Origin: JADFJB01 sp964464595
GTDB taxonomy: Bacteria > Zhuqueibacterota > JdFR-76 > DREG01
NCBI GenBank assembly: GCA_964464595.1
Contig: CAYXGW010000013.1
Location: 1 to 64,000 of the forward strand
DNA length: 64,000 bases
Reading direction: 5' to 3'
This document shows positions 1 through 10,242 of this stretch, one piece after another. How positions within the stretch are numbered: the stretch's first letter is position 1; each line of letters begins with the position of its first letter. Under the pieces are notes generated by a model that made no database searches, was not told the DNA's origin, and was given only the letters and a program-made list of their open reading frames with translations. Made by a program: the position numbers and the translations under genes.

Positions 1-345
1 CTTTCCGGCCTTGTCGTTGTTGTGGCGCTGGGCCTCATCTACTTCTATTCCATGTACGGTTTCTCCATGCTCACGGCCCATATTTCCGCAATGGTGGCCG
101 CGTTCTTTGCCGTGGCTCTAGCCGCAGAAGCGCCGCCATTGTTGACCGTGGCAGTACTCGCCTACTTCTCGAACCTATGTGCTTGCACGACGAATTACTC
201 GACTGGGCCAGTCATTATCTATTTCGGCCTCGGCTACGTTGAGCCCGGCAAGTGGTTCCGTATTGGTTTCCTAATGTCACTTTTCCACCTCGTAATATGG
301 TTCGGCGTAGGTTTGGCTTGGTGGAAGGTACTTGGGTGGTGGTAG
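1..345 (+). CDS. DASS-family anion transporter, C-terminal fragment
   Basis: The reading frame is open from the first base, so the 5' end lies outside the window. The 114 visible residues are three hydrophobic segments ending in a Trp-rich helix. The TTNYSTGP motif and the LGYVEPGKWFRIG loop are typical of the divalent anion:Na+ symporter family (CitT / 2-oxoglutarate-malate translocator type), which moves di- and tricarboxylates or sulfate across the inner membrane. The segment is visibly richer in G+C than the following 10 kb, so it may be transferred DNA. The substrate cannot be read from this fragment. Confidence 0.8.
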   Translation, partial: LSGLVVVVALGLIYFYSMYGFSMLTAHISAMVAAFFAVALAAEAPPLLTVAVLAYFSNLCACTTNYSTGPVIIYFGLGYVEPGKWFRIGFLMSLFHLVIWFGVGLAWWKVLGWW

Positions 346-607
346 CGCCGACCCGGAAAACAAAAGAGAAAGAGGAAGAGGGATAGCTGAAGGTTGAGAT
401 CTATGGCAGGCCTGCAAAAAAGCAGTCTTGAAATATTTTTCTTGACGTTATCAATTGTATTGGGTGTCTTTTGAATTTATAAATTGAATAGCCAACAGTA
501 ACCGGTTCCTTTTCCAATTCCGAAAAACGAAAATTGGCGTTAAATAAATTTAATCTTTAAAAAACGAATATCCTTTAATTTGAACTTTGAATATAATATA
601 TTAATCC

Positions 608-2050
608 ATGCCAGAAATCGAAATAAATAAAATCTCTGACTATCTATGGGAAATTCCCAAGCAAGGTGGAATGAATGTTCCCGGCAGGGTGTACGCTTCC
701 AAGTCTATGATGGAGGATATTCGCAGCGATAAAAGTCTCCAGCAAGTCATGAATGTTGCGCATCTGCCGGGTATTCTGAAATACTCTATGGCGATGCCGG
801 ATATTCACTGGGGTTATGGCTTTCCTATTGGCGGTGTGGCAGCTTTTGATTTGGAGGATGGTGTGATTTCTCCGGGCGGGGTCGGTTATGACATCAATTG
901 CGGCGTACGACTGTTAAGTTCAAATCTACACAAAAATGAAGTATTGCCGAAAATGAAAGACCTTGTAGCTGCCCTGTTTTCACGCATTCCTTCCGGTGTT
1001 GGCGCTAAAGGTCCATTACGGCTTTCTACAAAAGAGCTCAATAAAGTCTTTCAAAAAGGCGCTCAATGGGCTGTGCAAAATGGTTATGGTGAAGAAGATG
1101 ATATCGAATATATCGAAGAAAACGGCCAAATGGAAAATGCTAATCCGGACCGAATTAGTGATAATGCGATACGAAGAGGACTACCCCAGCTTGGTACCAT
1201 CGGCTCCGGAAATCATTTTGTTGAAATCGACTACGTGGCTGAAATCTACGATGAAGTAGCGGCGAAAACAATGGGCTTGGAATTGGATCAGGTTGCAGTC
1301 ATCATCCATACCGGCTCCCGTGGCTTTGGTTACCAGGTTTGTGATGACTATATCCGCAAGATGTTACCCGCCGTTCAAAAATATGGAATCGAACTTCCGG
1401 ATCGGCAACTATGCTGCGCACCCTTCAGGTCTCCGGAAGCTCAAGAATATTATGAAGCCATGAACTGTGCCATCAATTTTGCATTTGCAAATCGACAGGT
1501 TATTACACAGTGGGTCAGGGAATCTTTTGAGGCTGCATTAAAATTATCTCCAAGAGAAGCATTTTTACCTGTAGTTTATGAAGTCGCACATAACATAGCT
1601 AAAGTTGAGAACCACACAATTGATGGTGTTGAAAAAGAGGTGGTTGTACATCGCAAGGGAGCAACCAGGGCCTTTCCTGCCGGCATGGATGAAATACCTA
1701 TTAGATACAAACAAATTGGTCAACCGGTAATTATTCCAGGTGATATGGGGCGATATTCTTATGTTTTGGCCGGAGATCCCAAATCAATGCTTGAAACATT
1801 TGGCTCTTCCTGTCATGGTGCCGGAAGAAGGTTAAGCCGGAAAAAAGCAATGAAAAGCGCAAAAGGCAGGAATATCTATAAAGAATTGGCTGATATGGGT
1901 GTAACAGCTATGGCGTCAAGCAGGGCTACATTGGTTGAAGAAATTCCTGAGGCCTATAAAGATGTCACCAGCGTTGTGGATGCGGTTCATGGTGCGGGTA
2001 TCGCCAGGAAAGTAGCTAAATTAAAGCCAATGGGTGTAATCAAAGGATAA
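608..2050 (+). CDS. rtcB: RNA-splicing ligase RtcB
   Basis: A 480-residue RtcB, the Mn/GTP-dependent ligase that joins 2',3'-cyclic phosphate or 3'-phosphate ends to 5'-OH ends in RNA repair. Metal-site motifs are present: GVGYDINCGVR near residue 91 with the Cys ligand, GSGNHFVEID, and HTGSRGFG. The SSCHGAGRRLSR segment carries the His that becomes guanylylated. Length and motifs fit the full bacterial family. No archease or rtcA gene is adjacent. The gene stands alone after a 262-bp A+T-rich gap in which I see no other gene. Confidence 0.95.
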   Translation: MPEIEINKISDYLWEIPKQGGMNVPGRVYASKSMMEDIRSDKSLQQVMNVAHLPGILKYSMAMPDIHWGYGFPIGGVAAFDLEDGVISPGGVGYDINCGVRLLSSNLHKNEVLPKMKDLVAALFSRIPSGVGAKGPLRLSTKELNKVFQKGAQWAVQNGYGEEDDIEYIEENGQMENANPDRISDNAIRRGLPQLGTIGSGNHFVEIDYVAEIYDEVAAKTMGLELDQVAVIIHTGSRGFGYQVCDDYIRKMLPAVQKYGIELPDRQLCCAPFRSPEAQEYYEAMNCAINFAFANRQVITQWVRESFEAALKLSPREAFLPVVYEVAHNIAKVENHTIDGVEKEVVVHRKGATRAFPAGMDEIPIRYKQIGQPVIIPGDMGRYSYVLAGDPKSMLETFGSSCHGAGRRLSRKKAMKSAKGRNIYKELADMGVTAMASSRATLVEEIPEAYKDVTSVVDAVHGAGIARKVAKLKPMGVIKG

Positions 2051-2150
2051 GAAAATATTACAAAAACGAGATTTTTGTTGACAGTAAGATATATTTTTCA
2101 TACACTAAAAATAATTAGAACTCTTAACCCTAATAAAGGAGGGGAAGATT

Positions 2151-2573
2151 ATGTCACGAGGCGTTAACAAAGTTATTCTAATTGGTAATTTAGGTCAAGA
2201 TCCTGAACTCAAGTATACCCCCAATGGTCATGCAGTTGCATCATTTAGTGTTGCTACGACCGAGGGAAGGAAAGATAAGGATGGCAACTGGAAGGATCAT
2301 ACGGAATGGCACCGTGTTGTCACCTGGAATAAAATAGCAGAAACTGCAGGGGAATACCTAAAAAAAGGAAGTCAAGTTTATATAGAAGGGCGAATTCAAA
2401 CTCGCCAGTGGGATGACAAAGAGGGTGTTAAGCGTTATACAACAGAAATTGTAGCCCAGAATCTGCAAATGTTAGGACGTCGATCAGATGGCGCTCCTGC
2501 TCCTGCAGATGATTTTCCCGCAGAACCAAGCCAAGAATCCGGCGGCGATGAAAGTTCCGATCTTCCATTTTAA
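2151..2573 (+). CDS. ssb: Single-stranded DNA-binding protein
   Basis: 140 residues. An N-terminal OB fold (about residues 1-110) starts SRGVNKVILIGNLGQDPEL and includes the WHRVV segment. A Gly/Pro/Ser-rich linker follows, and the acidic C-terminal tip SSDLPF is the docking peptide for replication and repair partners. A strong AAAGGAGG Shine-Dalgarno precedes the ATG. The gene is monocistronic, closed by a clear intrinsic terminator about 65 bases downstream. Confidence 0.96.
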   Translation: MSRGVNKVILIGNLGQDPELKYTPNGHAVASFSVATTEGRKDKDGNWKDHTEWHRVVTWNKIAETAGEYLKKGSQVYIEGRIQTRQWDDKEGVKRYTTEIVAQNLQMLGRRSDGAPAPADDFPAEPSQESGGDESSDLPF

Positions 2574-2637
2574 CTAAAAAACAAGTTCTTTAAAACACAC
2601 ATTTGATCTTTGATTTTTTAACTTATTTTTTATATAT

Positions 2638-2675
2638 AGGGACTGTAAAATGAAAAACTTTCAGTCCCTTTTTAT
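2638..2675 (+). terminator. Intrinsic terminator after ssb
   Basis: GGGACTG at 2639-2645 pairs perfectly with CAGTCCC at 2662-2668, extended by one A-T pair. The loop is 16 nt and the right arm is followed by TTTTTA. It separates ssb from the pyrimidine salvage pair. Confidence 0.85.
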
Positions 2676-2713
2676 TTGCAGCGTGAATTTTAAGTTCTGA
2701 ATCGAGGTTATCC

Positions 2714-3124
2714 TTGGACGAATGGAAGGAACTAATAGCAAAGGCAGTTGAAGCACAAGAAAAATCCTTTTCTCCATATTCAAATTTTAGAGTAGGAGCA
2801 GCGCTTCAAGCAGATGATGGGAATATATACACCGGCTGTAATATCGAATGCAGCTCCTATGGATTAACAATCTGTGCAGAGCGAGTCGCCTTGTATAAAG
2901 CAATTTCTGAGGGAAATCGATCCTTTCGTCGCATTGTCGTCCTAACAGATTCCGAAGATTTTTGTCCACCTTGCGGGGCGTGCCGTCAGGTTTTGTGGGA
3001 CTTTGCAAAATCTCTTGAAATCATTCTTGTGAATAAAAGCGGAAAACAAAAAGCACACAAAATCGGCGATCTTTTTCCTGAAGCATTTGACAGTGAGTTT
3101 TTAGCTAAAGGGAATCCCGGGTGA
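2714..3124 (+). CDS. cdd: Cytidine deaminase
   Basis: 136 residues, converting cytidine and deoxycytidine to uridine and deoxyuridine. The zinc site is complete: the CAERVAL segment holds the Cys ligand and catalytic Glu, and PPCGACRQ holds the other two Cys. This is the CAE-type homotetrameric class. The TTG start is chosen because GAGG lies 6 nt upstream. The stop overlaps the GTG start of the uridine kinase, so the two salvage steps are translationally coupled. Confidence 0.93.
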   Translation: MDEWKELIAKAVEAQEKSFSPYSNFRVGAALQADDGNIYTGCNIECSSYGLTICAERVALYKAISEGNRSFRRIVVLTDSEDFCPPCGACRQVLWDFAKSLEIILVNKSGKQKAHKIGDLFPEAFDSEFLAKGNPG

Positions 3125-3747
3125 GTAAACATATTCTTATCGGGATCGCTGGTGGTACAGGCTCAGGAAAATCTTTGGTAACCAATACACTTATTGAAAA
3201 ATTGGGTGATGTTCATGTAGTCATGATTCAGCAAGATGCATATTATAAAGATCTAAAACATTTGTGTTTTGCAGAAAGGTCATCTCAAAATTTTGATCAT
3301 CCTGATGCTTATGACGAAGATCTTTTATTAAATCATATAAACATTCTACTTTCTGGAGGAACTATTGAACAACCGATTTATGATTTTTCACAACATTTAA
3401 GAAAAAATGAATCAAAGAAAGTAGGGGGCCAAGTAATTATCATCCTCGATGGAATCCTTGTTCTGCATAATAAGCAATTAAGAGAAATGATGGATATTAA
3501 GGTTTATGTGGACACAGACGCGGATATTCGGCTTATTCGCCGATTACAGCGGGATTTGCATGAGAGAGGCCGAAATATTAAATCCATTCTTGAGCAGTAC
3601 GAAAAAACGGTTCGACCCATGCACCTCCAATTTGTGGAGCCTTCCAAACGCTATGCGGATATTATTATACCCCAAGGGGGCAAGAACTTTGTTGCGATAG
3701 ATTTATTAAAGACCAAAATTGAATCTATCCTTCAAAATGGTTCTTAA
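3121..3747 (+). CDS. udk: Uridine kinase
   Basis: 208 residues. P-loop GGTGSGKS near residue 10, the QQDAYYKDL substrate segment and NFDHPDAYD are the signature of the uridine/cytidine kinase family, which phosphorylates uridine to UMP. It starts with GTG in a GTGA overlap with cdd. The pair forms a compact pyrimidine-nucleoside salvage operon (deaminate, then phosphorylate). Full length, nothing unusual. Confidence 0.93.
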   Translation: MSKHILIGIAGGTGSGKSLVTNTLIEKLGDVHVVMIQQDAYYKDLKHLCFAERSSQNFDHPDAYDEDLLLNHINILLSGGTIEQPIYDFSQHLRKNESKKVGGQVIIILDGILVLHNKQLREMMDIKVYVDTDADIRLIRRLQRDLHERGRNIKSILEQYEKTVRPMHLQFVEPSKRYADIIIPQGGKNFVAIDLLKTKIESILQNGS

Positions 3748-3874
3748 TATAGATTTCATTAATTTGAATTACAATTCTGTGATTAAATTCTTGAAATACA
3801 AATAAATTGATCATATATATATTGTCCAATTTTGTAATCGTCAAAAACTATCATGTTCATACGGAAGTAAACCT

Positions 3875-5158
3875 ATGTCAGAAGCTGTTTTCTTGAAAAT
3901 TCAAGGTGCCCAGGTTGGTCCTGTTACAAAAAATGAATTGGGGACAATGATAAAAGAAAGAAGATTAACACCCGAGGATTTTATTTGGGACCAGGATTCC
4001 GAGGAATGGTTGCCAACTATCGAATCACATATGATCCGAGAATTTTTTTTATATCCTGATGATCATAATGGTATTATTATAGCAATTGGTGGAGCAAAGG
4101 GTGGTGTCGGAAAAACTTCTATAACGATATCTTTGGGGGTTTTGCTGGCGTTGGCAGGGAATAAAGTAATCCTGGTTGATGCGGATCTTGGTGGAGCAAA
4201 CTTACATACATTTATGGGGATCGATCGTCCTCCGTTAACATTTTATGATTTTTACACCCGTAAAAAAGAAAATCTGCAAGATATCGTTTTATCGACTGAG
4301 ATCGAGGATCTTTCCATAATCTCAGGAGCTTGCGGAACTCTTGGGTTGGCAAATCCAAAATATACTCAAAAAATAAGATTTATTAGAGAATTAAAGAAAT
4401 TGGATGCAGATTTCATCTTATTGGATCTCGGGGCAGGTTCCTCGTACAACGAAATTGATTTTTTCCTTGCAGCAAATAAGGGGCTAATTGTTTCTACGCC
4501 GGAACCCGCATCGATTCAAGAGGCTTTCTTTTTTTTGAAAAAAGCGTTGATACGAAAATTAGCTCATTTTTTTAAAAACAACGAACAATTATCGGCCTTG
4601 TTTGACCTGGATAAAGGAACATGGAATCATCCATATGCAAATTCAATTAAGGATTTGTATAAAGAAGTCGAAAATGTTGATGCTGAAGCAGCAAGTGTGT
4701 TTCGAGGAGTTCTTGAAAAAATTCAACCTTTATTAATATTGAACATGGTGATGAATTCAAACGAGTATAAAGAGGGAGCTACTTTGCAAACAGCTGTTGG
4801 TGAGTTATTATCTTTAGATCTGGATTTTTTGGGAAGCATTCCGTTTGATAAAAAAGTACATGAAGCATCTATGCTGCAAATACCATTTGTAATTCATGAT
4901 CCAACTTCAAAAGTATCAAAGCAATTAGGTATTATTGCAACTGAAAAAATCGAAAAAATAGCCAAACTACAAGGATATTTTGACCGAAAGAGAATAAAGA
5001 AGTTTTTGAAGATGTTAGAATTACCTAAATCCAACAAATCAAATGAGTTAATTATTTGTTCTTATAGATGCAGTTACTGGGGTGACTGTGAATACCAGAA
5101 CGGTGGCTATCCATGTAGTATTCGAAATTTAGAGGTGCTTCTTCAGAGTGAAACTTAA
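3875..5158 (+). CDS. GYF_2-MinD/ParA-type ATPase
   Basis: 427 residues. The N-terminal 50 residues (LKIQGAQVGPVTKNELGTMI to EEWLPTI) resemble the GYF_2 peptide-binding fold. A deviant Walker A KGGVGKT follows at about residues 75-81, with the VDADLGGANLHTFMG switch of MinD/FlhG-type ATPases. The C-terminal tail holds four Cys in CSYRC-x5-C-x7-C, possibly a metal site. MinD-like proteins use ATP-driven dimerisation to position membrane or polar complexes. No MinE, FlhF or pilus gene is adjacent, so the cargo is unknown. The GYF_2 fusion suggests recruitment through proline-rich partners (inference). Confidence 0.8.
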   Translation: MSEAVFLKIQGAQVGPVTKNELGTMIKERRLTPEDFIWDQDSEEWLPTIESHMIREFFLYPDDHNGIIIAIGGAKGGVGKTSITISLGVLLALAGNKVILVDADLGGANLHTFMGIDRPPLTFYDFYTRKKENLQDIVLSTEIEDLSIISGACGTLGLANPKYTQKIRFIRELKKLDADFILLDLGAGSSYNEIDFFLAANKGLIVSTPEPASIQEAFFFLKKALIRKLAHFFKNNEQLSALFDLDKGTWNHPYANSIKDLYKEVENVDAEAASVFRGVLEKIQPLLILNMVMNSNEYKEGATLQTAVGELLSLDLDFLGSIPFDKKVHEASMLQIPFVIHDPTSKVSKQLGIIATEKIEKIAKLQGYFDRKRIKKFLKMLELPKSNKSNELIICSYRCSYWGDCEYQNGGYPCSIRNLEVLLQSET

Positions 5159-5262
5159 AAAATGAAACAAATCAAGTAGCATGAAAGTATACTTCACATT
5201 TGATTTTAGTAGCGTTATTTAATAAGTCGTTTTCCATTTATGATTTATTGCGGGTGATTATT

Positions 5263-5676
5263 ATGACAAAGAGACAAATAGAGATTCTAAAAAAAGTATT
5301 GTTAGAAAGACAGCAGGAAATTTTCCAGGAATTAGGAGCTAGCAATGATGACATTGATAAATTACAAAGGGAAAATTCTGCTGATTGGGTGGATAGAGTT
5401 AATCTGGATGATGCAGTCAATAGTTTAATGACCAAGGAAAGTGGCTTAGCTACAGAAATTGAAGAGATTATTGAGGCATTAGATAATATTGAAAAAAACG
5501 GATATGGTATTTGCAATGAATGCAACCAGGAAATCGCCTTTGAGAGGCTTGAAGCGGTTCCCACAGCTAAATTATGCGTTGCTTGTAAAAACAAAAAAGA
5601 AAAATTACAAACTCGAACATTTAATCAAAGAGGTCCAACATCAATTCCATCTGGGTTGTTCGAGTTAGATGAATGA
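5263..5676 (+). CDS. DksA/TraR-type C4 zinc-finger protein
   Basis: 137 residues from the ATG at 5263, chosen over an upstream TTG because homology starts at MTKRQIEILK and a GGGTGA lies in front. An N-terminal coiled coil (about 1-85) is followed by the C4 finger CNEC...CVAC. The YGIC element is typical of DksA/TraR proteins that enter the RNA polymerase secondary channel or act as general regulators. The Asp pair at the coiled-coil tip used by E. coli DksA cannot be placed with certainty. A terminator follows directly. Confidence 0.85.
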   Translation: MTKRQIEILKKVLLERQQEIFQELGASNDDIDKLQRENSADWVDRVNLDDAVNSLMTKESGLATEIEEIIEALDNIEKNGYGICNECNQEIAFERLEAVPTAKLCVACKNKKEKLQTRTFNQRGPTSIPSGLFELDE

Positions 5677-5701
5677 AAAATGGTTTTTAGCTTTTGTATA
5701 G

Positions 5702-5731
5702 AAAAAAGAGAACATTGTTCTCTTTTTTTTT
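5702..5731 (+). terminator. Intrinsic terminator after the DksA/TraR gene
   Basis: GAGAAC (5708-5713) pairs with GTTCTC (5717-5722) around a 3-nt loop. It is flanked by an A-run on the left and at least eight T on the right, so it could work in both directions. Confidence 0.85.
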
Positions 5732-5842
5732 GTCACAAATTAAAACAGAAAATTATGCTAAACTAAAATAATTTCGATATATTAAGTAGTTTCCCAAAAA
5801 TAAAAACTCTTTGAATGAATAGTTAGGCAATGGAGGTTTGTA

Positions 5843-6304
5843 ATGCCTTTTAAGGATCACGATCTAAATCAAGCTCTTAACAATTTGCGTGAAATGGAAA
5901 AAGAAGTTGAAGAGATTCTTAAGGATTTCTTTTTATCTAAGAACCAGACTCTTATGGTTTCCGAGAATGGCTGGACACCGCATATAGATATGTATGAAAC
6001 ATCTAACGCTTTTATCGTTAAAGTTGAATTATCAGGGGTAAATAAAAAGGACGTAAAGGTTCAATTGACTCGACGCATGTTGATTATTAGTGGTGTACGA
6101 TTTGATAAACCGGATGAGGACAGAAAACATTTTAATATTGCAGAAATTGCTTACGGTAATTTTATTAGAAAAGTTGAACTACCGGCGGAGGTGAATGAAG
6201 ACAAAATCGTAGCTCAATATGATGATGGTTATCTGAAAATTTCCATATCCAAAGCGCAAAAAGATCAATCTAGCCATGTTATTATACCTATTACAGATGA
6301 ATAA
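5843..6304 (+). CDS. Hsp20/alpha-crystallin small heat-shock protein
   Basis: 153 residues. An alpha-crystallin domain spans about residues 45-145 (DMYETSNAFIVKVELSGV, DGYLKISISK). The C-terminal IPI matches the I-x-I oligomerisation motif. This is an ATP-independent holdase that keeps unfolding proteins soluble. A good GGAGG precedes the start. It sits 17 bases upstream of lon, so holdase and protease probably form a proteostasis operon. Confidence 0.92.
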   Translation: MPFKDHDLNQALNNLREMEKEVEEILKDFFLSKNQTLMVSENGWTPHIDMYETSNAFIVKVELSGVNKKDVKVQLTRRMLIISGVRFDKPDEDRKHFNIAEIAYGNFIRKVELPAEVNEDKIVAQYDDGYLKISISKAQKDQSSHVIIPITDE

Positions 6305-6321
6305 TATTGTAGGAGACAAAG

Positions 6322-8778
6322 ATGTCCGGACAAAATGAAGAAATAGAGACAGCTATTGGAATCGAGGATATCCCAGACATTAAAGATGAAAAAGAAATAG
6401 AACGCTTAGAAATCCCTGCCAGAATTCCAATTTTGCCCATGCGAGACACCGTAATCTATCCGTTTATGGTGTCTCCATTGTTTGTTGCTCGCCCAAAATC
6501 AATCAAACTTATTGATAAGGTTCTTCTTGGAAACAGATTGCTGGGTCTAGTTGCTCAAAAAGATGGAGATATTGAAGAACCCAAACCGGAGGATATTAAT
6601 AAAGTTGGGACTGTTGCGACAGTGCTAAAAATGTTGAAATTCCCGGATGACAGTATTCGGATTCTTGTACAGGGTTTATCGCGGATGCAGGTCATAAATT
6701 GGGAGCAAACAGATCCATATTTGGAAGCAACGATCAAGTCAGTTGAAGATTATTTTGAAAAGGGACTTGAGCTGGAAGCGTTAACCAAAAATATAACAAT
6801 ACAATTTCAAAAGATCGTTAATATAGTACCGAATCTTCCGGATGAGTTGCAAATTGCAGTTATGAATATATCTCACCCTGGTAAGCTATGTGATTTAATT
6901 GCGAGCAATCTAAATCTCTCACTTTCTGAAAAACAATCTATTTTGGAAATTTTTGATGTAAAAAGACGCTTGGAAAAACTCACAGTTTTTATGAACCGAG
7001 AGCTTGAAGTATTAGAGGCAGGCAGCAAAATCCAAAATGAAGTTAAATCTGAGCTTGGAAAAAATCAACGAGAGTATTATTTGCGGCAGCAGCTGGAAGC
7101 AATTCAGAAAGAACTTGGTGAACAAGATGAACGAACCGTCGAAATAAATGAATTAAGGGAAAAGATTGAGCAAGCCAAGATGACAGAAGAAGCCAATAAA
7201 GTTGCGCTTCGGGAGTTGGATCGAATCACAAAAATGCCCCCCGGAGCAGCGGAATATACAGTTAGCCGCACTTACCTGGATTGGCTGGTTACTTTGCCCT
7301 GGTCAGTTGCCACGAAAGATAACCTTAACATAAAAAGAGCCAAAACCATTTTGGATAAAGATCATTACGATCTGGAAAAAGTTAAAGATCGAATCTTAGA
7401 ATATTTGGCAGTGCGAACATTAAAATCTGATATGAAGGGTCCTATTCTTTGTCTGGTTGGCCCACCGGGTGTTGGGAAAACTTCTTTGGGACGATCAATT
7501 GCACGAGCTCTTGGGCGCAAATTTGTTCATATTTCTCTGGGTGGGGTTAGGGATGAAGCTGAAATTCGTGGGCACAGACGAACCTATATCGGAGCGCTTC
7601 CAGGTCGAATTCTTCAAGGGATTCGTCAAGCGGAATCAAATAACCCGGTATTCATGCTAGATGAGATCGATAAGCTGGGAATGGATTTTCGTGGTGATCC
7701 GTCTTCTGCATTACTGGAGGTTTTAGACCCCGAACAAAATCATACTTTTTCAGACCATTATTTGGAAACTACCTTTGATTTAAGTAAAGTTATGTTTATT
7801 GCAACGGCAAATTTACTAGACCCGATTCCAGCGCCTCTTCGCGATAGAATGGAGGTTCTCGAATTGCCGGGCTACACGGAAGAAGAAAAAGGTCAAATTG
7901 CCAAAACATATATAATTCCGAAGCAATTAGAAGCCCATGGATTGAATTCAAAGCAACTAAAATTTGATAAAAATGCAGTCCTAAATATCATTCAAGGATA
8001 TACCCGGGAAGCAGGATTAAGAAACCTGGAAAGAGTAGTTGCTAATATTTGTAGAAGAGTAGCTCGCGGTATTGTAGAAAAACAATTCGCAAGTAAAAAA
8101 GTTACCTCTAAAAGCCTGCAAGAATACCTTGGTGCGCCAAAGTTTATTTTTGAAACGGCTCAAAGACTCGGTGAACCTGGGGTTGCGACCGGACTGGCAT
8201 GGACTCCGGCTGGCGGCGATATATTATTCATTGAAGCAACCAAAATGAAGGGTACAACAGGTCTCATCTTAACAGGTCAACTTGGCGATGTAATGAAATA
8301 ATCTGCCCGGGCGGCGCTATCCTATATCCGGGCTAATGCCGATAAATTAAATATCGATATTGATTTCTTTAAAGATTATGAAATTCATGTTCATGTTCCT
8401 GCCGGTGCAATTCCAAAGGATGGACCGTCGGCAGGAATTACCATTGCAACTGCACTTCTTTCGTTGGTTCATAATGTTCCGGTTCGAAGCGATCTGGCAA
8501 TGACTGGCGAAATCACATTACGCGGGAAAGTGCTTCCAATTGGAGGATTAAAGGAAAAAGTATTGGCAGCAAAAAGAGCTGGAATTAAAAAAGTTCTGAT
8601 GCCGGAAAGAAATAAGAGAGATTTTGATGATGTTCCGGAAAATGCTAAAAAAGATATGGAATTTCACTATGTTGATTCTCTGGATGATGTGTTCAATCTG
8701 GCTTTTGAAATAAAACCTGGTAAAAATAACAAAAAAACAAATATCATTCCCATTACTGAAAATATTGAAGAAAACTAA
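6322..8778 (+). pseudogene. lon: Lon protease interrupted by one in-frame stop
   Basis: Read through, this is an 818-residue LonA: LAN substrate domain (about 25-225), coiled coil, AAA+ module with Walker A GPPGVGKT (380-387), and a protease domain with catalytic Ser703 in KDGPSAG and Lys746. A TAA at 8299-8301 follows GQLGDVMK, where the family normally has Glu (GAA). The downstream frame continues without any shift, so one G-to-T change would explain it. As written, the product lacks the whole protease domain. It is either a sequencing error, a recent nonsense mutation, or a split gene; no convincing internal start with a Shine-Dalgarno was seen. Confidence 0.85.
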
Positions 8779-8794
8779 ATAAAAGGAGAGATTG

Positions 8795-10225
8795 TTGAGT
8801 TCTGAGCAGAAAATTGATTATTCAAAGACGATGGAAAAATATCGCTCTTATAATCAAGAACATGTTTTAAATGGATGGTCCGTTTTATCCACAGAACAGC
8901 GTATATCTTTACTGCATCAGTTAAGCAATGTTGATTTGGAGCTGATTCAAAATTTAGTTGAAAAATATATTTTGAATGGATTGCAAAAATCAGAGACAGA
9001 AGTAAAATTCTCCCCAACGGAGGTAATTTCAATTCCTCAAACACCTGAAGATCTGGAAAAAGCTAAAGCAGCAGTTCAATATGGTGAAGAAATTATTCGG
9101 TCAGGCAAAGTTGGCTTGGTTCTGGTTGCCGGAGGCCAGGGAACTCGACTCGGATTTACGGGACCAAAGGGAAAATATCCGGTGACCCCGGTTAAAAACA
9201 AGAGTCTCTTCCAAATTCATGCAGAGAAGGTTTTGGCTCTTTCTAGAAGATATCAAACAAGGCTGCCATGGTATATTATGACAAGTGAAATTAACGATGA
9301 AGAAACAAAGACTTTTTTTGCAAAAAACTCTTACTTTGGATTGAATCAATCGGATATATTCTTTTTTCAACAAAATATGATTCCGGGTGTAAACGAATCA
9401 GGCAAGTTATTATTGCAATCCCAATACAGAATTTTTACTAATCCCGATGGCCATGGCGGAATCCTTGGAGCTTTAAAAAGCAGCGGCGCGCTTAAAGATA
9501 TGGCGAATCGCGGTTTGGAACAGTTTTATTATTTTCAAGTGGATAATGTTCTGTTAAAAATATGTGATCCTGTTTTTATCGGTTACCATACAAAAGCGAA
9601 TTCCGATATGTCTTGCAAGGTCGTCCAAAAGAAAAACCCGGAAGAAAAAGTGGGTGTTGTGGTGTACTCCAATGAGAAATTAACAGTTTTAGAATATAGT
9701 GATCTCCCCAAAGAGTTAATGTTTGCCAGGAATGAAGACGGCTCATTAATATATGGGGCAGGAAATATTGCTGTTCATATGCTGTCGTATTCATTTATCG
9801 AAAAACTTACGAATGGCTCTCTTTCACTTCCTTACCACCGGGCTCATAAAAAAATTCCATACTTAAATGAATCTGGAGAAAAGATAAACCCGAATGAGCC
9901 CAATGGTTATAAGTTCGAAACATTCATATTTGATGCATTACAGTATGCTGCAAATCCGGTTGTTATGGAAGTAAATCGAAAAGAAGAATTTAGCCCGGTG
10001 AAAAACACAAATGGAGACAATTCAAAACTTACAGCAAATCAAGCTATGTGTAATTTATTTGGCTTCTGGTTCGAAAAAGCCGGGGTTGATGTTCCACGTG
10101 ATACGGCAACAGGGAATGTCCTTGGGAAAGTAGAAATTTCTCCTTTATATGCTTTAGACGAAAACGAATTTGTCAATAAAGCAAACTCAGAATTGCAATA
10201 TAATGACGGACTTTATTTAGGCTAA
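8795..10225 (+). CDS. UDP-N-acetylglucosamine/UDP-sugar pyrophosphorylase (UAP/UGPP type)
   Basis: About 476 residues. The nucleotide-binding loop VAGGQGTRLGFTGPKGKYPV, then QVDNVL and the GNIAVHML region, place it in the eukaryote-like UAP1/UDP-glucose pyrophosphorylase family, not bacterial GlmU. It makes a UDP-sugar from UTP and sugar-1-phosphate; GlcNAc-1-P is the likely substrate. The TTG at 8795 is preferred because AAAGGAGAG lies 4-6 nt upstream; the TTG at 8792 is alternative. It follows lon by 16 bases and converges on the next gene. Confidence 0.87.
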   Translation: MSSEQKIDYSKTMEKYRSYNQEHVLNGWSVLSTEQRISLLHQLSNVDLELIQNLVEKYILNGLQKSETEVKFSPTEVISIPQTPEDLEKAKAAVQYGEEIIRSGKVGLVLVAGGQGTRLGFTGPKGKYPVTPVKNKSLFQIHAEKVLALSRRYQTRLPWYIMTSEINDEETKTFFAKNSYFGLNQSDIFFFQQNMIPGVNESGKLLLQSQYRIFTNPDGHGGILGALKSSGALKDMANRGLEQFYYFQVDNVLLKICDPVFIGYHTKANSDMSCKVVQKKNPEEKVGVVVYSNEKLTVLEYSDLPKELMFARNEDGSLIYGAGNIAVHMLSYSFIEKLTNGSLSLPYHRAHKKIPYLNESGEKINPNEPNGYKFETFIFDALQYAANPVVMEVNRKEEFSPVKNTNGDNSKLTANQAMCNLFGFWFEKAGVDVPRDTATGNVLGKVEISPLYALDENEFVNKANSELQYNDGLYLG

Positions 10226-10242
10226 AGGAAAGTCGCAGGTTA

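Noticed and set aside
8464..8778. Separate gene for a Lon protease domain
   Set aside because: It is the same frame as the upstream Lon with no stop other than the TAA at 8299. The TTG at 8464 lies after the catalytic Ser, so it cannot start a working protease.
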